From the NCBI GenBank assembly GCA_944390975.1, contig CALXRX010000001.1, positions 1 to 64,000 on the forward strand: DNA of 64,000 nt, read 5' to 3'. Of the stretch, positions 18,239-27,166 are shown piece by piece. Made by a program: the position numbers and the translations under genes. Position 1 is the first letter of the stretch. Each line of letters opens with the position of its first letter. Under the pieces are notes generated by a model. It searched no databases and was not told where the DNA came from. It worked only from the letters and a program-made list of their open reading frames with translations. Source of the stretch: an uncultured Clostridia bacterium. GTDB taxonomy: Bacteria; Bacillota; Clostridia; TANB77; CAG-508.

Positions 18239-18264
18239 GTTTGATACTTTTTCAAGTATCAAAC
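18239..18264. repeat. Perfect 11 bp inverted repeat
   Basis: GTTTGATACTT at 18239-18249 and AAGTATCAAAC at 18254-18264 surround a TTTC loop. There is no T tract after it, so it is not a standard terminator. It lies 9 bp after the arm of the previous terminator, and could be an operator for the thioesterase-copZ-copA unit or an RNA hairpin. Confidence 0.6.
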
Positions 18265-18424
18265 ACCATTATATAAACCCCCTTATTTACAAAATACCCC
18301 ATAAGGTATATAATACATTTATATTCTTGTGTAACAAGGGATTTAGAGAATGGAAAATTAGAAGTAATAGAAGAATTAATAAGTTTATTCAAAAAATTTA
18401 ATAAATAAGAAAAGAGGAAAGGTA

Positions 18425-18853
18425 ATGGAATTTATTTTTGAAAGAAATATTAATTATTATGAAACAGATAAAATGGGAGTTGTACATCATTCAAATTATA
18501 TACGATATTTAGAAGAAGCAAGGTGTAAGTGGCTACAAAGTGTTAATATGCCTTTTGAAGTTTTAGAAGAAAATGGTGTTACGATACCAGTTTTAGGAGT
18601 AAATTGTACATATAAATATCATGTAACATTTGGAGATACAATAATTATAAAACCTTATGTAAAAGAATATACAGGTGTAAAAATGACAGTGGGGTATGAA
18701 GTTACGAACAAAAATACAGGAAAACCAGTATTAATAGGAGAAACGAAACATTGTTTTACTGATAAAAATTTAAAACCAGTTAATTTGAAAAAATACAAAA
18801 AAGAATTTAGTGACAAATTTGAAGCTTTATTAAAAAATGAAAAGGAGAGATAA
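18425..18853 (+). CDS. YbgC/FadM-type acyl-CoA thioesterase (hot-dog fold)
   Basis: 142 residues, the usual length for the 4HBT family. The start NYYETDKMGVVHHSNYIRYL contains the catalytic Asp and the helix-initiating GVVHHSNY of YbgC-like thioesterases, which hydrolyse short or medium acyl-CoA or acyl-ACP. The ATG follows GAGGAAAGG. It is only 3 bp from copZ and appears to share a transcript with the copper genes, which is an unexpected partner; read-through or simple proximity may explain it. Substrate is unknown. Confidence 0.88.
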   Translation: MEFIFERNINYYETDKMGVVHHSNYIRYLEEARCKWLQSVNMPFEVLEENGVTIPVLGVNCTYKYHVTFGDTIIIKPYVKEYTGVKMTVGYEVTNKNTGKPVLIGETKHCFTDKNLKPVNLKKYKKEFSDKFEALLKNEKER

Positions 18854-18856
18854 AAG

Positions 18857-19066
18857 ATGAGTGAGATAAAATTAAATGTTAATGGAATGGTATGTAATGG
18901 ATGTGAAAATAGAGTAAAAAATGCTTTAAGTAATATAGAAGGAATTCAAGAGGTAATAGCTGATTATAAAAGTGGAACAGTTACAATTAAAGCAAATGAC
19001 AATATTGATGTAAACACAATAAAAGAAAAAATAGAAGATATTGGATTTGAAGTAAAGGAAGATTAG
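18857..19066 (+). CDS. copZ: CopZ-like copper chaperone (heavy-metal-associated domain)
   Basis: 69 residues forming a single HMA domain of ferredoxin-like fold. The metal site is NGMVCNGCENRV with the two cysteines of CxxC; C-terminal EDIGFEVKED is the usual last strand. Such chaperones deliver Cu(I) to the P-type ATPase encoded 2 bp downstream. The residue before the first Cys is Val rather than the more common Thr, a common variant. AAAGGAGAG precedes the ATG. Confidence 0.88.
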   Translation: MSEIKLNVNGMVCNGCENRVKNALSNIEGIQEVIADYKSGTVTIKANDNIDVNTIKEKIEDIGFEVKED

Positions 19067-19068
19067 GT

Positions 19069-21279
19069 ATGAAAAATATAATTTTGTCAATAGAAGGTAT
19101 GACTTGTAGTGCTTGTTCAAATGGATTAGAAAAATATTTAAACAAACAAAATGGTATTATTAATGCAAATGTTAATCTTGTAATGGCAAATGCAAGTATA
19201 GATTATGATGAAAATATATTAGACCAAGAGAAAATAGAAAAATACGTAAAACAAGCAGGATTTGCAAGCGCTGGAATATTTAAAGAGTTCAAAATTGAAG
19301 AAAAAAGTAAAAAGGAAAAAATAAAGTTTATAATATTTTCAATTTTAGCAGTAATTTTAATGTATATTTCAATGGGACACATGATAAATTTACCTATAAT
19401 TTCAATATTAAATCCACATAAAAGTCCTATTATTTATACTAGCACCTTGCTAATTTTAACAATTTTATTTTTAATATATGGATATGATATTTTAAAAAAT
19501 GGTTATAAAAATTTAATACACAGAATTCCTAATATGGATACATTAGTAACAATAGGAGTAATTAGTAGTTTTATTTACAGCTTGTATGCTATGTATATGG
19601 TTATTAAAGGCAATCATAATTACATTATGAACTTGTATTTTGAATCATCAGCAATTGTAATTTATTTTGTAAAATTAGGAAGATATTTAGACAAGATAAA
19701 TAAAGACAAAACAAAAGAAGCAATAAAAAAATTAGTAGAAATAACTCCAAACCAAGCAACAGTTGAAATAAATGGAGAAGAAAAGATTGTAACATTAGAT
19801 GAAATAAAAAAAGGAAATATTTTAATAAGTAAGCCAGGAGAAAAAATTGCAGTTGATGGAGAAATAATAGAAGGAAAAGCACATTTAGATGAGGCTTTTA
19901 TAACAGGAGAAAGCAAACCAACAACAAAAACAATAAGTGGAAAAGTTGTTGCAGGAAGTTTAAATTTCGATGGTTATATAAAATATAAAGCAGAAAAAAT
20001 AGGAAAAGAGTCAACAGTATCGGAAATTGTAAGATTAGTAATTGAAGCTAGTAATACAAAAGCACCAATAGCAAAAATTGCAGATAAAATTTCAGGCTAT
20101 TTTGTACCAATAGTTATAATAATTGCTATTATAACGTTTATTGTTTATTTGTTGTTAGGATATGATTTATCAATAGCAATAGAAACTTTCGTAACAATAT
20201 TAGTAGTAGCTTGTCCTTGTAGTTTAGGATTGGCCACCCCACTTGCAATAATTGTAGGTGAAGGAGTATGTGTTAGTAATGGAATATTAGTAAAAAAGAG
20301 TGAGATACTAGAAAATGCTTCAAAAATAAATACAATTATTTTTGATAAAACAGGAACATTAACATACGGGAAATTAAAAATTTCAGAAATCTATAATTAT
20401 AGTAAGTTTAATAATGATGAACTAATACAATTAGCAGGAAGTTTAGAAGCAAATTCAACACATCCTATAGGAAAGGCATTTACAGATTATATGGAAGAAA
20501 AAGGACAACAAAAATTGCAAGTGAATAATTTTGAAAATATATCAGGATATGGTATTATAGGAAAAATTGAAAATCAGGAGATTATACTAGGCAATAGGAA
20601 AATTGTAGAAAAATATAAGATAGAAAATAAATACTTAGAAGATGAAAAAAAATTAGCATCAAATGGAAACAGTATAATATATGTCATAAAAGATAAGCAA
20701 ATAATAGCATTAATAGGAGTAAATGATATTGTAAGACAAAATGCAAAAGAAGTTATAGAAAAATTAAACAAAAAACATATTCAAACTATTATGCTAACAG
20801 GAGACAATCAAGAAACAGCAGAAAAAATTGGAAAGGAAATTGGAATCACAAATGTTATTGCAAATGTATTGCCATCTGAAAAAGCAGATATAGTAAAGAA
20901 ATTAAAAGCAGAAAATAAAAAAGTAATGATGTGCGGAGATGGAATAAATGATAGTCCTGCATTGGCTAATAGCGATATTGGAGTAAGTGTAAAAAGTGGT
21001 ACAGATATAGCAATGGACTCATCAGATGTAATATTAACTCAAAATGATTTAAACTCTATTTTAAAATTAATCAATATTAGTGAAAAAACAGTAAGAAATA
21101 TCAAACAAAATTTATTTTGGGCATTTTTCTATAATACTTTAATGATACCAATAGCTATGGGAATACTAAAAACAATAGGAATTTCAATAAATCCAATGAT
21201 TGCAAGTTTAGCAATGGTATTTAGTAGTCTTACTGTTATAGCAAATGCTTTAAGATTAAGAAATATAAATGTAACCTAG
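19069..21279 (+). CDS. copA: Copper-exporting P1B-type ATPase
   Basis: 736 residues. One N-terminal HMA domain (GMTCSACSNGLEKYL) is followed by eight expected membrane helices with the Cu(I) motif ACPCS (C382, C384), actuator motif GES (FITGESKPT), phosphorylation motif DKTGTLT (D426), nucleotide-binding SxHP as NSTHPIGKA, and hinge GDGINDSPAL near residue 624. The enzyme pumps Cu(I) out of the cytosol at the cost of ATP. It forms a unit with copZ 2 bp upstream. No CsoR or CopY repressor gene is present nearby. Confidence 0.96.
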   Translation: MKNIILSIEGMTCSACSNGLEKYLNKQNGIINANVNLVMANASIDYDENILDQEKIEKYVKQAGFASAGIFKEFKIEEKSKKEKIKFIIFSILAVILMYISMGHMINLPIISILNPHKSPIIYTSTLLILTILFLIYGYDILKNGYKNLIHRIPNMDTLVTIGVISSFIYSLYAMYMVIKGNHNYIMNLYFESSAIVIYFVKLGRYLDKINKDKTKEAIKKLVEITPNQATVEINGEEKIVTLDEIKKGNILISKPGEKIAVDGEIIEGKAHLDEAFITGESKPTTKTISGKVVAGSLNFDGYIKYKAEKIGKESTVSEIVRLVIEASNTKAPIAKIADKISGYFVPIVIIIAIITFIVYLLLGYDLSIAIETFVTILVVACPCSLGLATPLAIIVGEGVCVSNGILVKKSEILENASKINTIIFDKTGTLTYGKLKISEIYNYSKFNNDELIQLAGSLEANSTHPIGKAFTDYMEEKGQQKLQVNNFENISGYGIIGKIENQEIILGNRKIVEKYKIENKYLEDEKKLASNGNSIIYVIKDKQIIALIGVNDIVRQNAKEVIEKLNKKHIQTIMLTGDNQETAEKIGKEIGITNVIANVLPSEKADIVKKLKAENKKVMMCGDGINDSPALANSDIGVSVKSGTDIAMDSSDVILTQNDLNSILKLINISEKTVRNIKQNLFWAFFYNTLMIPIAMGILKTIGISINPMIASLAMVFSSLTVIANALRLRNINVT

Positions 21280-21347
21280 ACATAGATATCCTACTTTGAT
21301 ATAATTCATTTACAAGGAATGAGTATATTATAAAAAAGGTGATAAAA

Positions 21348-22358
21348 TTGAAAAATGTATTTATAGTAACAGGAGCAAATGGATTTCTAGGAAACAATAT
21401 AGTAAGAAAATTAATACAAAATAAGGAAAATGAAGTTAGAGCACTCGTTCTACCAGAAGATAATATAAATTCACTGGATGGTCTAAATTGTAAAATTTAT
21501 AAGGGGGATGTTACACAAAAAGATTCCTTAAATGATATATTTGATATAAAAGAAGCGGATGTAACACTATATGTAATTCATTGTGCTGCAATTGTATACA
21601 TTAAAACAAAATACAATCCAAAAGTATATGAAGTTAATGTAAATGGAACTAAAAATGTAATCGAAAAAGTATTGGAGAAAAAAGCAAAGTTGGTTTATGT
21701 AAGTAGTGTTCATGCAATTACAGAGAAACCTAATCATGAAGTTATTACAGAAATAAAAGATTTTAATCCTGATAAAGTAGAAGGGCAATATGCAAAAACA
21801 AAAGCTGAAACTGCAAAATATGTTTTAGAAATGGTGCAAAGCAGAGGATTAAATGCATGTATACTACATCCATCAGGAATTATAGGACCTTACGATTTTG
21901 GAAATAGTCATTTAACACAATTAATGATCGATTTTGCTAATAGAAGATTGAAGGCTTGTGTAGATGGTGGCTATGACTTTGTAGATGTTAGAGATGTAGC
22001 AGACGGAATAATAAGTGCGTGTTATAAAGGAAAAGCTGGTGAATGCTACATTTTGTCTAATAGGTTTATAACTATAAAAGAATTATTAGATACAATTAGT
22101 AAAGTTAGAAATACAAAAATGATAAAATCATTACTCCCAATGTGGTTTGCTAAATTTACAGCACCTTTATCAGAAAAATATTATGCAATTTTAAAACAAC
22201 CACCATTATACACAAAGTATTCACTTTATACGTTAAAATCAAATGCTAACTTTTCTAATGAAAAAGCCAAAAAAGAATTAAATTATAAGAATAGAGAATT
22301 AGAAGAAACAATAAAAGATACATTACAATGGCTACAAAAAGAAGGCAGAATTAAGTAA
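21348..22358 (+). CDS. NAD-dependent epimerase/dehydratase (extended SDR, dihydroflavonol-reductase-like)
   Basis: About 336 residues. The Rossmann motif TGANGFLGNNIVRKL near the start and the catalytic YAKTKAE (YxxxK) after SSVHAI identify an extended short-chain dehydrogenase of the dihydroflavonol-4-reductase / 3-beta-HSD group. It acts on a sugar nucleotide, aldehyde or hydroxy-ketone; the substrate cannot be told. I chose TTG 21348 because AAGGTG sits 6-7 bases upstream; GTG 21339 overlaps that site. It is monocistronic. SILKS-type residues after the NAD domain show no membrane segment. Confidence 0.85.
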   Translation: MKNVFIVTGANGFLGNNIVRKLIQNKENEVRALVLPEDNINSLDGLNCKIYKGDVTQKDSLNDIFDIKEADVTLYVIHCAAIVYIKTKYNPKVYEVNVNGTKNVIEKVLEKKAKLVYVSSVHAITEKPNHEVITEIKDFNPDKVEGQYAKTKAETAKYVLEMVQSRGLNACILHPSGIIGPYDFGNSHLTQLMIDFANRRLKACVDGGYDFVDVRDVADGIISACYKGKAGECYILSNRFITIKELLDTISKVRNTKMIKSLLPMWFAKFTAPLSEKYYAILKQPPLYTKYSLYTLKSNANFSNEKAKKELNYKNRELEETIKDTLQWLQKEGRIK

Positions 22359-22431
22359 ATATAATAATTTGAAAGTGAGAAATAAAATATAATTAAGTAA
22401 ATTGGTAGATAAAATAATTTGGAGGTTAGTT

Positions 22432-23018
22432 ATGAGAAAAAGTATAAAAATAATTTTAATAATTTTAGTGGCTTTTTTAGTAGTCTTTATAGTAGATACA
22501 GCACAAGCAAAAATATTTAATAATAGACCATTTTTTAAAATTACACAAAGCTATAATGCTGGAAATGTATATCAAAAAGATATAGGCGTTTTAGTTTACA
22601 CATATAATTTTATAAACGGAGAGAAAAAAACAGTTTTTAGATGGGAAAAGTATGCTCCACCAGTAGGAAAACCTGTAGATTTAGAAGTTGTTAATACAGA
22701 AAGCTATAAAAAATATGATAAAGTAATAGATAATGTCAAATTAGAATTAAATATTCCAAATGAGTGGAAATATGAAGAAATAGAAAAAGATGAAAAAAAT
22801 GTACTGGAAGAACATCAGAAGATATAGTTTTAAATAATGGAAAAGAAGCAACCATTGGATATTATGATGGAAATAAAAATTGGAGTGATATTTCATTTTA
22901 TAGTATTAATAAAAATATAGCAGTTATAAATAATGGTTTAATCAACGCTGAAGCAAATGAAGCAATAGATGTTATTAAAACTATAAATATTATTGAAAAT
23001 AATTCTACGAATAATTAA
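22432..23018 (+). pseudogene. Membrane-anchored protein of unknown function, frameshifted in an A run
   Basis: ATG 22432 follows GGAGGTT and starts MRKSIKIILIILVAFLVVFI, a membrane anchor with an exported part (YTYNFINGEKKTVFRW). The frame stops at 22827. The -1 frame continues from about 22800 as TGRTSEDIVLNNGKEATIGY to a stop at 23018 without interruption. The junction is the seven-A run in GATGAAAAAAATG; one extra A would join the two parts as EKKCTGRTSEDI. This is an ordinary homopolymer slip (mutation or sequencing), and no CGG codon is involved. Confidence 0.6.
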
Positions 23019-23019
23019 T

Positions 23020-23209
23020 AATAAAAATCATTATAGCTGGGGTGTTGAGTTTAGAGTTCAAGAAAAGGTTAATGGAGAATGGAAAGATTTAGGCTTATTG
23101 TATCTATGGAGGAGAAAAATATTCTGAAAAAGAAGCAGATATTAAGTTATCTGCCTTTATGCTTTTTAGGCATAAACAACTATGCAATATAAGTATTGGC
23201 AAAAAATAA
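23020..23209 (+). pseudogene. Fragment of an exported immunoglobulin-like domain protein
   Basis: NKNHYSWGVEFRVQEKVNGE followed by WKDLG reads like the end of the Ig-like domain found in many Firmicute exported proteins (Y-x-x-G-x-x-F/Y ... K-x-NG-x-W). It lacks any start, changes frame near 23100 into YGGEKYSEKEADIKLSAF, and then degenerates. It is adjacent to the previous pseudogene and may come from the same decayed region. Confidence 0.4.
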
Positions 23210-23254
23210 AACTTTGGTATATAATACAAATAAAAAATGAAAGGAATGATATAA

Positions 23255-24244
23255 ATGAGTGGAGAATTAAAATTAGTTCAAGAATGGGACAAAACATTTC
23301 CAAAAAGTGAAAAAGTAAATCATAAAAAAGTTACTTTTTCTAATCGTTATGGAATTAGATTAGTTGCAGACTTATATGAGCCTAAAAATTCACAAGGAAA
23401 ACTACCTGCAATAGCAGTATGCGGACCTTTTGGAGCAGTAAAAGAACAATGCAGTGGTTTATATGCACAAACTATGGCAGAAAGAGGTTTTTTAACAATA
23501 GCATTTGATCCATCATTTACAGGGGAAAGCACAGGAACACCTAGATATATGGCAAGTCCAGATATAAATACAGAAGATTTCCAAGCAGCAGTAGACTTTT
23601 TATCAGTTCAAGAAAATGTTGATTCAGAAAAAATAGGAATTATTGGAATATGTGGATGGGGAGGAATGGCTTTAAATGTAGCAGCATTAGATACAAGAAT
23701 AAAAGCAACAGTAGCTTCGACTATGTATAATATGTCAAGAATGGCAGTAGGTGGTTATAATGATGTAGCAAACAATGAAGAATCACACTATGAAATGAAA
23801 AAAGAAGCAAATAAACAAAGAACGATTGACTATAAAAACGGAAGTTATGAAAGAGCAGGAGGATGTATGGAATTGCCTGTTCCAGAAGATGTACCATTTT
23901 TTGTTAAAGATTATAGTGAATATTATAAAGGAAGAGCATATCATTCAAGAAGTTTAAATTCTAATGAAGGATGGAACAAAATAGGAACAATGTCTTTTAT
24001 GAATCAACCTATACTTTGCTATTCAAATGAAATTAGAAGTGCAGTATTAGTTATTCATGGAGATAAAGCACATTCATATTATATGGGAAAAGATGCTTAT
24101 AATGATATGGTTAAAGATAGCAAATATGCAGATAACAAGGAATTATTGACTATACCTGGAGCAGTCCATACAGATTTATATGATAATTTAGATGTTATTC
24201 CATTTGACAAGATAGAAGAATTTTTTAAAACAAATTTAAAATAA
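23255..24244 (+). CDS. Alpha/beta hydrolase with cysteine-type nucleophile elbow
   Basis: 329 residues. The fold is shown by the strand-turn FDPSFTGESTGTPR, the nucleophile elbow GIIGICGWGGMALN, a strand ending VIHGDKAHSYYMG and the late histidine in IPGAVHTDLYD. The elbow reads G-x-C-x-x-G rather than G-x-S-x-G, so the nucleophile would be cysteine, as in dienelactone hydrolase. Members of this YcjY-like group are often next to LysR regulators, and here a LysR gene converges from the other side with a shared terminator. It may act on a small lactone or ester; substrate unknown. Confidence 0.82.
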   Translation: MSGELKLVQEWDKTFPKSEKVNHKKVTFSNRYGIRLVADLYEPKNSQGKLPAIAVCGPFGAVKEQCSGLYAQTMAERGFLTIAFDPSFTGESTGTPRYMASPDINTEDFQAAVDFLSVQENVDSEKIGIIGICGWGGMALNVAALDTRIKATVASTMYNMSRMAVGGYNDVANNEESHYEMKKEANKQRTIDYKNGSYERAGGCMELPVPEDVPFFVKDYSEYYKGRAYHSRSLNSNEGWNKIGTMSFMNQPILCYSNEIRSAVLVIHGDKAHSYYMGKDAYNDMVKDSKYADNKELLTIPGAVHTDLYDNLDVIPFDKIEEFFKTNLK

Positions 24245-24250
24245 AAAAAG

Positions 24251-24284
24251 AAAATAACTGGAAAAATAAAATCCAGTTATTTTT
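24251..24284. terminator. Bidirectional terminator between hydrolase and LysR gene
   Basis: AAAATAACTGGA (24251-24262) pairs perfectly with TCCAGTTATTTT (24272-24283), loop AAAATAAAA. The stop codon of the minus-strand LysR gene lies within the right arm. Confidence 0.85.
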
Positions 24285-25179
24285 GTTCTATATTATAGTT
24301 TTCAATAGTATTTTTTAAACACTCTAAAAACTTTTCAGAAGCCTTTGACAATATCTGATATTTTTTCCAAACAAGATTAATCTCTAATTCAGGCATATTT
24401 TTTAGAGGTCTAAAACAAAGATTACTACTTCCAGAAGTATTAATCAATTTATCCAAACAAATTACATACCCAAGACCTTCATCTGCTAATAAAGAAGCGT
24501 TATAGATAAGATTGTAAGTAGAAAACACATTTAATTCAGAAAGGTCTTTTTTAAACCATTTACGAATAACAGAAGAGTTACTTATTTGTCTTGAAATAAT
24601 AAGAGGCTTATCATATAAATCTTCTGGTGTAATATAATCTTTTGAAGAAAGTTTAGAGTTATTTTTCATTAAAATTCCCCACACATCTTTAATAGGAAAT
24701 GTTAGATAATTATATTTATCAGTATTAATATCGCCTAAAAAAATACCAAAGTCAATCAACCCTTTATCTAGGTTTTCTTGAACATCTTGTCCATCATCAC
24801 TAGCAATATGATAATGGATATTAGGATAGTTTTCTTTTAAATCTCGTGCTACCTGTGCAATTAAGCGAATACCATCCGTTTCTCCAGTTCCAATATAAAT
24901 ATCTCCAGAAATTTGTGTATCATCAGATAATTTTATTTCTTTTTCTGTTTTATCAACTAAATTAACAATTTCTTCTGCTCTTTTTCTAAAAAGCATACCA
25001 TCTTCAGTTAAAGTTATTTTTTTACTACTTCTAATCAGTAATTGTTTTCCTAGTTCATCTTCTAAATCTTTTAATTGTCTTGAAAGCGTTGGTTGTGTTA
25101 AATGTAAATATTCAGCAGCCTTTGAAAAACTCTGCTCTCTTGCAACTGCTAGAAAATATTGTAATAACCTCAATTCCAT
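24277..25179 (-). CDS. LysR-family transcriptional regulator
   Basis: 300 residues. The N-terminal winged helix reads LQYFLAVAREQSFSKAAEYL then LTQPTLSRQLKDLEDELG, the canonical LysR DNA-binding domain. The remaining 210 residues are a periplasmic-binding-protein-like effector domain (GDIYIGTGETDGIR at its start). It probably controls the convergent hydrolase and perhaps the redox cluster that begins at 25393 on the other side of its promoter. The LysR type often responds to a pathway substrate. An inverted repeat with the T-N11-A layout lies 43 bp upstream of its start codon. Confidence 0.92.
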   Translation of the reverse strand: MELRLLQYFLAVAREQSFSKAAEYLHLTQPTLSRQLKDLEDELGKQLLIRSSKKITLTEDGMLFRKRAEEIVNLVDKTEKEIKLSDDTQISGDIYIGTGETDGIRLIAQVARDLKENYPNIHYHIASDDGQDVQENLDKGLIDFGIFLGDINTDKYNYLTFPIKDVWGILMKNNSKLSSKDYITPEDLYDKPLIISRQISNSSVIRKWFKKDLSELNVFSTYNLIYNASLLADEGLGYVICLDKLINTSGSSNLCFRPLKNMPELEINLVWKKYQILSKASEKFLECLKNTIENYNIEQK

Positions 25180-25221
25180 ATCTTATATCATTCCTTTCCT
25201 TTAAATATTATCACAACACCA

Positions 25222-25238
25222 TATGCCTGTCAAGCATA
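25222..25238. promoter_or_regulatory. Possible LysR box (TATGC-N7-GCATA)
   Basis: TATGC at 25222-25226 and GCATA at 25234-25238 form a perfect 5 bp inverted repeat with a 7 bp spacer, containing the T-N11-A pattern (TGCCTGTCAAGCA) of LysR operators. It is in the intergenic region between the LysR gene and the redox cluster. Confidence 0.45.
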
Positions 25239-25392
25239 GGATATTATACGAAATAAGTATTGGTAATCTGAAATAACTTGTGTTAAAATGAAAATAATAA
25301 AAAAGAAATAGGAAACAATTCAGCATTACAAAGCTTAGGCAATAAAACTATTTTTATAAATTATGCAAATTGAAAGAAAGAGTGGAACTATT

Positions 25393-25623
25393 ATGTTAAA
25401 AGAAGATAAATTAAAGGAAATAATAGAAAATTTAAAAGATGGTGATTTTACAGATGAAGAAATACAAGAATTTATAAAATTACATAAGGCTAAAGATTTA
25501 GAAGGAGAATGTAAATGTATTGCTAAAAAAAGAAAGAAATTATTAGATAAAGTTCATAAAAATGAAAAATGTATTAGTTGTTTAGATTATCTAACATATC
25601 AAATAGAAAAAATAAACAAATAG
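25393..25623 (+). CDS. Small cysteine-containing protein, function unknown
   Basis: 76 residues from ATG 25393. The reading starts MLKEDKLKEIIENLKDGDFT and is helical and charged, with cysteines as CKC near residue 46 and CISC near residue 65, which could bind a metal or form a thiol pair. The upstream in-frame ATG at 25363 has no ribosome binding site; GAGTGG before 25393 is modest. Similar short proteins occur in many Firmicutes without a known role. It is the first gene of the plus-strand redox cluster, 17 bp before the DUF3737 gene. Confidence 0.65.
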   Translation: MLKEDKLKEIIENLKDGDFTDEEIQEFIKLHKAKDLEGECKCIAKKRKKLLDKVHKNEKCISCLDYLTYQIEKINK

Positions 25624-25640
25624 ATAACGGAGGATTAAAA

Positions 25641-26492
25641 ATGGTAAAAAAAGTAATACAAAATAAAAAATTTGATGAAGAAAGAGCATTATATAATTTA
25701 AAACATACAGAAGTGAATAATTGCATTTTTGCAGGGGGGCAAGATGGAGAATCTGTTTTAAAAGAAACTAGAAATATATCAGTAAAAAATTGCAAATTTT
25801 CATTGAGATACCCTTTATGGCACGCAAAAAAATATGAATTAATAAATTCTAGTTTTGATGAATTAACTAGAGCTCCAATTTGGTATTCAGATGATGGAAT
25901 AATTGATAATTGCGAATTAAATGGAATTAAACTTTTAAGAGAATGTCATAATACAACAATTTTAAATTCAAAAATTACATCACCAGAATTTGGATGGAAA
26001 TGTAGTGATATAGAAGTAAAAGACACAACTATAAATTCAGAATACATATTTTTAGATAGTAAAAATGTAAAATTAAATAATGTGAAATTTACAGGCAAAT
26101 ATTCATTTCAATATATGGAAAATTTAGAAATAGATAATTGTGAGTTAAATACAAAAGATGCTTTTTGGCATAGTAAAAATGTAATAGTAAGAAACTCTAT
26201 TGTAAAAGGAGAATATCTTGCTTGGTTTTCAGAAAATTTAACATTAATAAATTGCAAAATTATAGGAACGCAACCTTTATGTTATTGTAAAAATCTAAAA
26301 CTAATAAATTGCGAAATGGAAGATACAGATTTATCTTTTGAATATTCAGATGTAGAGGCAGACATAAAAGGTCATGTAGTATCTGTCAAGAATCCTAAAT
26401 CTGGAACAATTACAGTAGATAGTATAGGAGAAATTATTAACGAAGATTCTATCATGGAAGTAAACGGAAAAGTTATTATAAGGGAGGAATAG
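25641..26492 (+). CDS. DUF3737 right-handed beta-helix protein
   Basis: 284 residues from ATG 25641, eight bases after GGAGG. The whole length is a series of about twelve coils with repeated patterns such as NSKITSPEFGWKCSDIEVKD and LTLINCKIIGTQPLCYCKN, a right-handed parallel beta helix. This matches DUF3737, a family with no established activity though the fold is shared with polysaccharide-active enzymes and surface proteins. There is no signal peptide. It lies between the small Cys protein and the cyclophilin-like gene (4 bp gap), in the redox cluster. Confidence 0.85.
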   Translation: MVKKVIQNKKFDEERALYNLKHTEVNNCIFAGGQDGESVLKETRNISVKNCKFSLRYPLWHAKKYELINSSFDELTRAPIWYSDDGIIDNCELNGIKLLRECHNTTILNSKITSPEFGWKCSDIEVKDTTINSEYIFLDSKNVKLNNVKFTGKYSFQYMENLEIDNCELNTKDAFWHSKNVIVRNSIVKGEYLAWFSENLTLINCKIIGTQPLCYCKNLKLINCEMEDTDLSFEYSDVEADIKGHVVSVKNPKSGTITVDSIGEIINEDSIMEVNGKVIIREE

Positions 26493-26496
26493 AAAA

Positions 26497-27126
26497 ATGA
26501 ATAAGAAAGTGATATTCATATTAATTATAATTATTTTAATTGTAATTGCTGGAGTAGGAGCATTTTGCATAATTGAAAAAAATAATACAACAAATGAAAT
26601 TGATACTAATAATTATAGTAATATTGATGATAATTTAACAAATTCTGTAAATGGGGGTGGAATAAATAACGATATTCAAAAAAATGAACAAAATAGCAAT
26701 AATGTAGATAATCAAGCAATAACTACAAATAATAGTTCAAATTCTAATAATACAGATAGGGAGGAAAATATGAAATTATATATTAAGGTAAATAATAGAA
26801 CATTAACAGCAACATTAGTAGATAATTCTTCTACTAGAGCATTAATAGAAAAATTAGAAAATAATGATATAACAATAAATATGAGTGATTATGGCAATAT
26901 GGAAAAAGTAGGTGGATTTGGATTTAGTTTGCCTACAAATAATGAAAGTATTAATACTGAAGCAGGAGATTTGATTTTATATCAAGGAAATTCATTAGTT
27001 ATCTATTATGATACAAACAGTTGGAATTTTACAAGACTTGGAAAAATAGATAATGTCAATCAAAGAGAATTAAAACAAATATTAGGTAATGGTAATGTAG
27101 ATGTTACTTTATCATTATCAGAATAA
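26497..27126 (+). CDS. Membrane-anchored cyclophilin-like fold protein
   Basis: 209 residues. Residues 5-26 are a membrane anchor, followed by an Asn/Ser/Thr-rich linker of about 65 residues and then a cyclophilin-like domain (KLYIKVNNRTLTATLVDNSS to the end; GFGFSLPTNNESI; DLILYQGNSLVIYYDTNSW). Such domains are common next to flavodoxins and carboxymuconolactone decarboxylases in gut Firmicutes; their biochemical role is unclear and catalytic prolyl isomerase residues are not evident. The domain would lie outside the membrane, tethered by the flexible linker, in the same orientation as the two anchored flavodoxin proteins downstream. Confidence 0.85.
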   Translation: MNKKVIFILIIIILIVIAGVGAFCIIEKNNTTNEIDTNNYSNIDDNLTNSVNGGGINNDIQKNEQNSNNVDNQAITTNNSSNSNNTDREENMKLYIKVNNRTLTATLVDNSSTRALIEKLENNDITINMSDYGNMEKVGGFGFSLPTNNESINTEAGDLILYQGNSLVIYYDTNSWNFTRLGKIDNVNQRELKQILGNGNVDVTLSLSE

Positions 27127-27166
27127 AAGTTAAAAAAACATTGACACGATAAAATTGGAGAAAAAT

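Noticed and set aside
18210-18401. 63-codon open frame between Bce module 1 and the thioesterase
   Set aside because: It starts inside a terminator hairpin, crosses a second inverted repeat, and its product resembles nothing.
22795-22830. The frameshift at 22800 as a further recoding site
   Set aside because: It lies in a seven-A run, goes in the other direction (-1), and involves no CGG.
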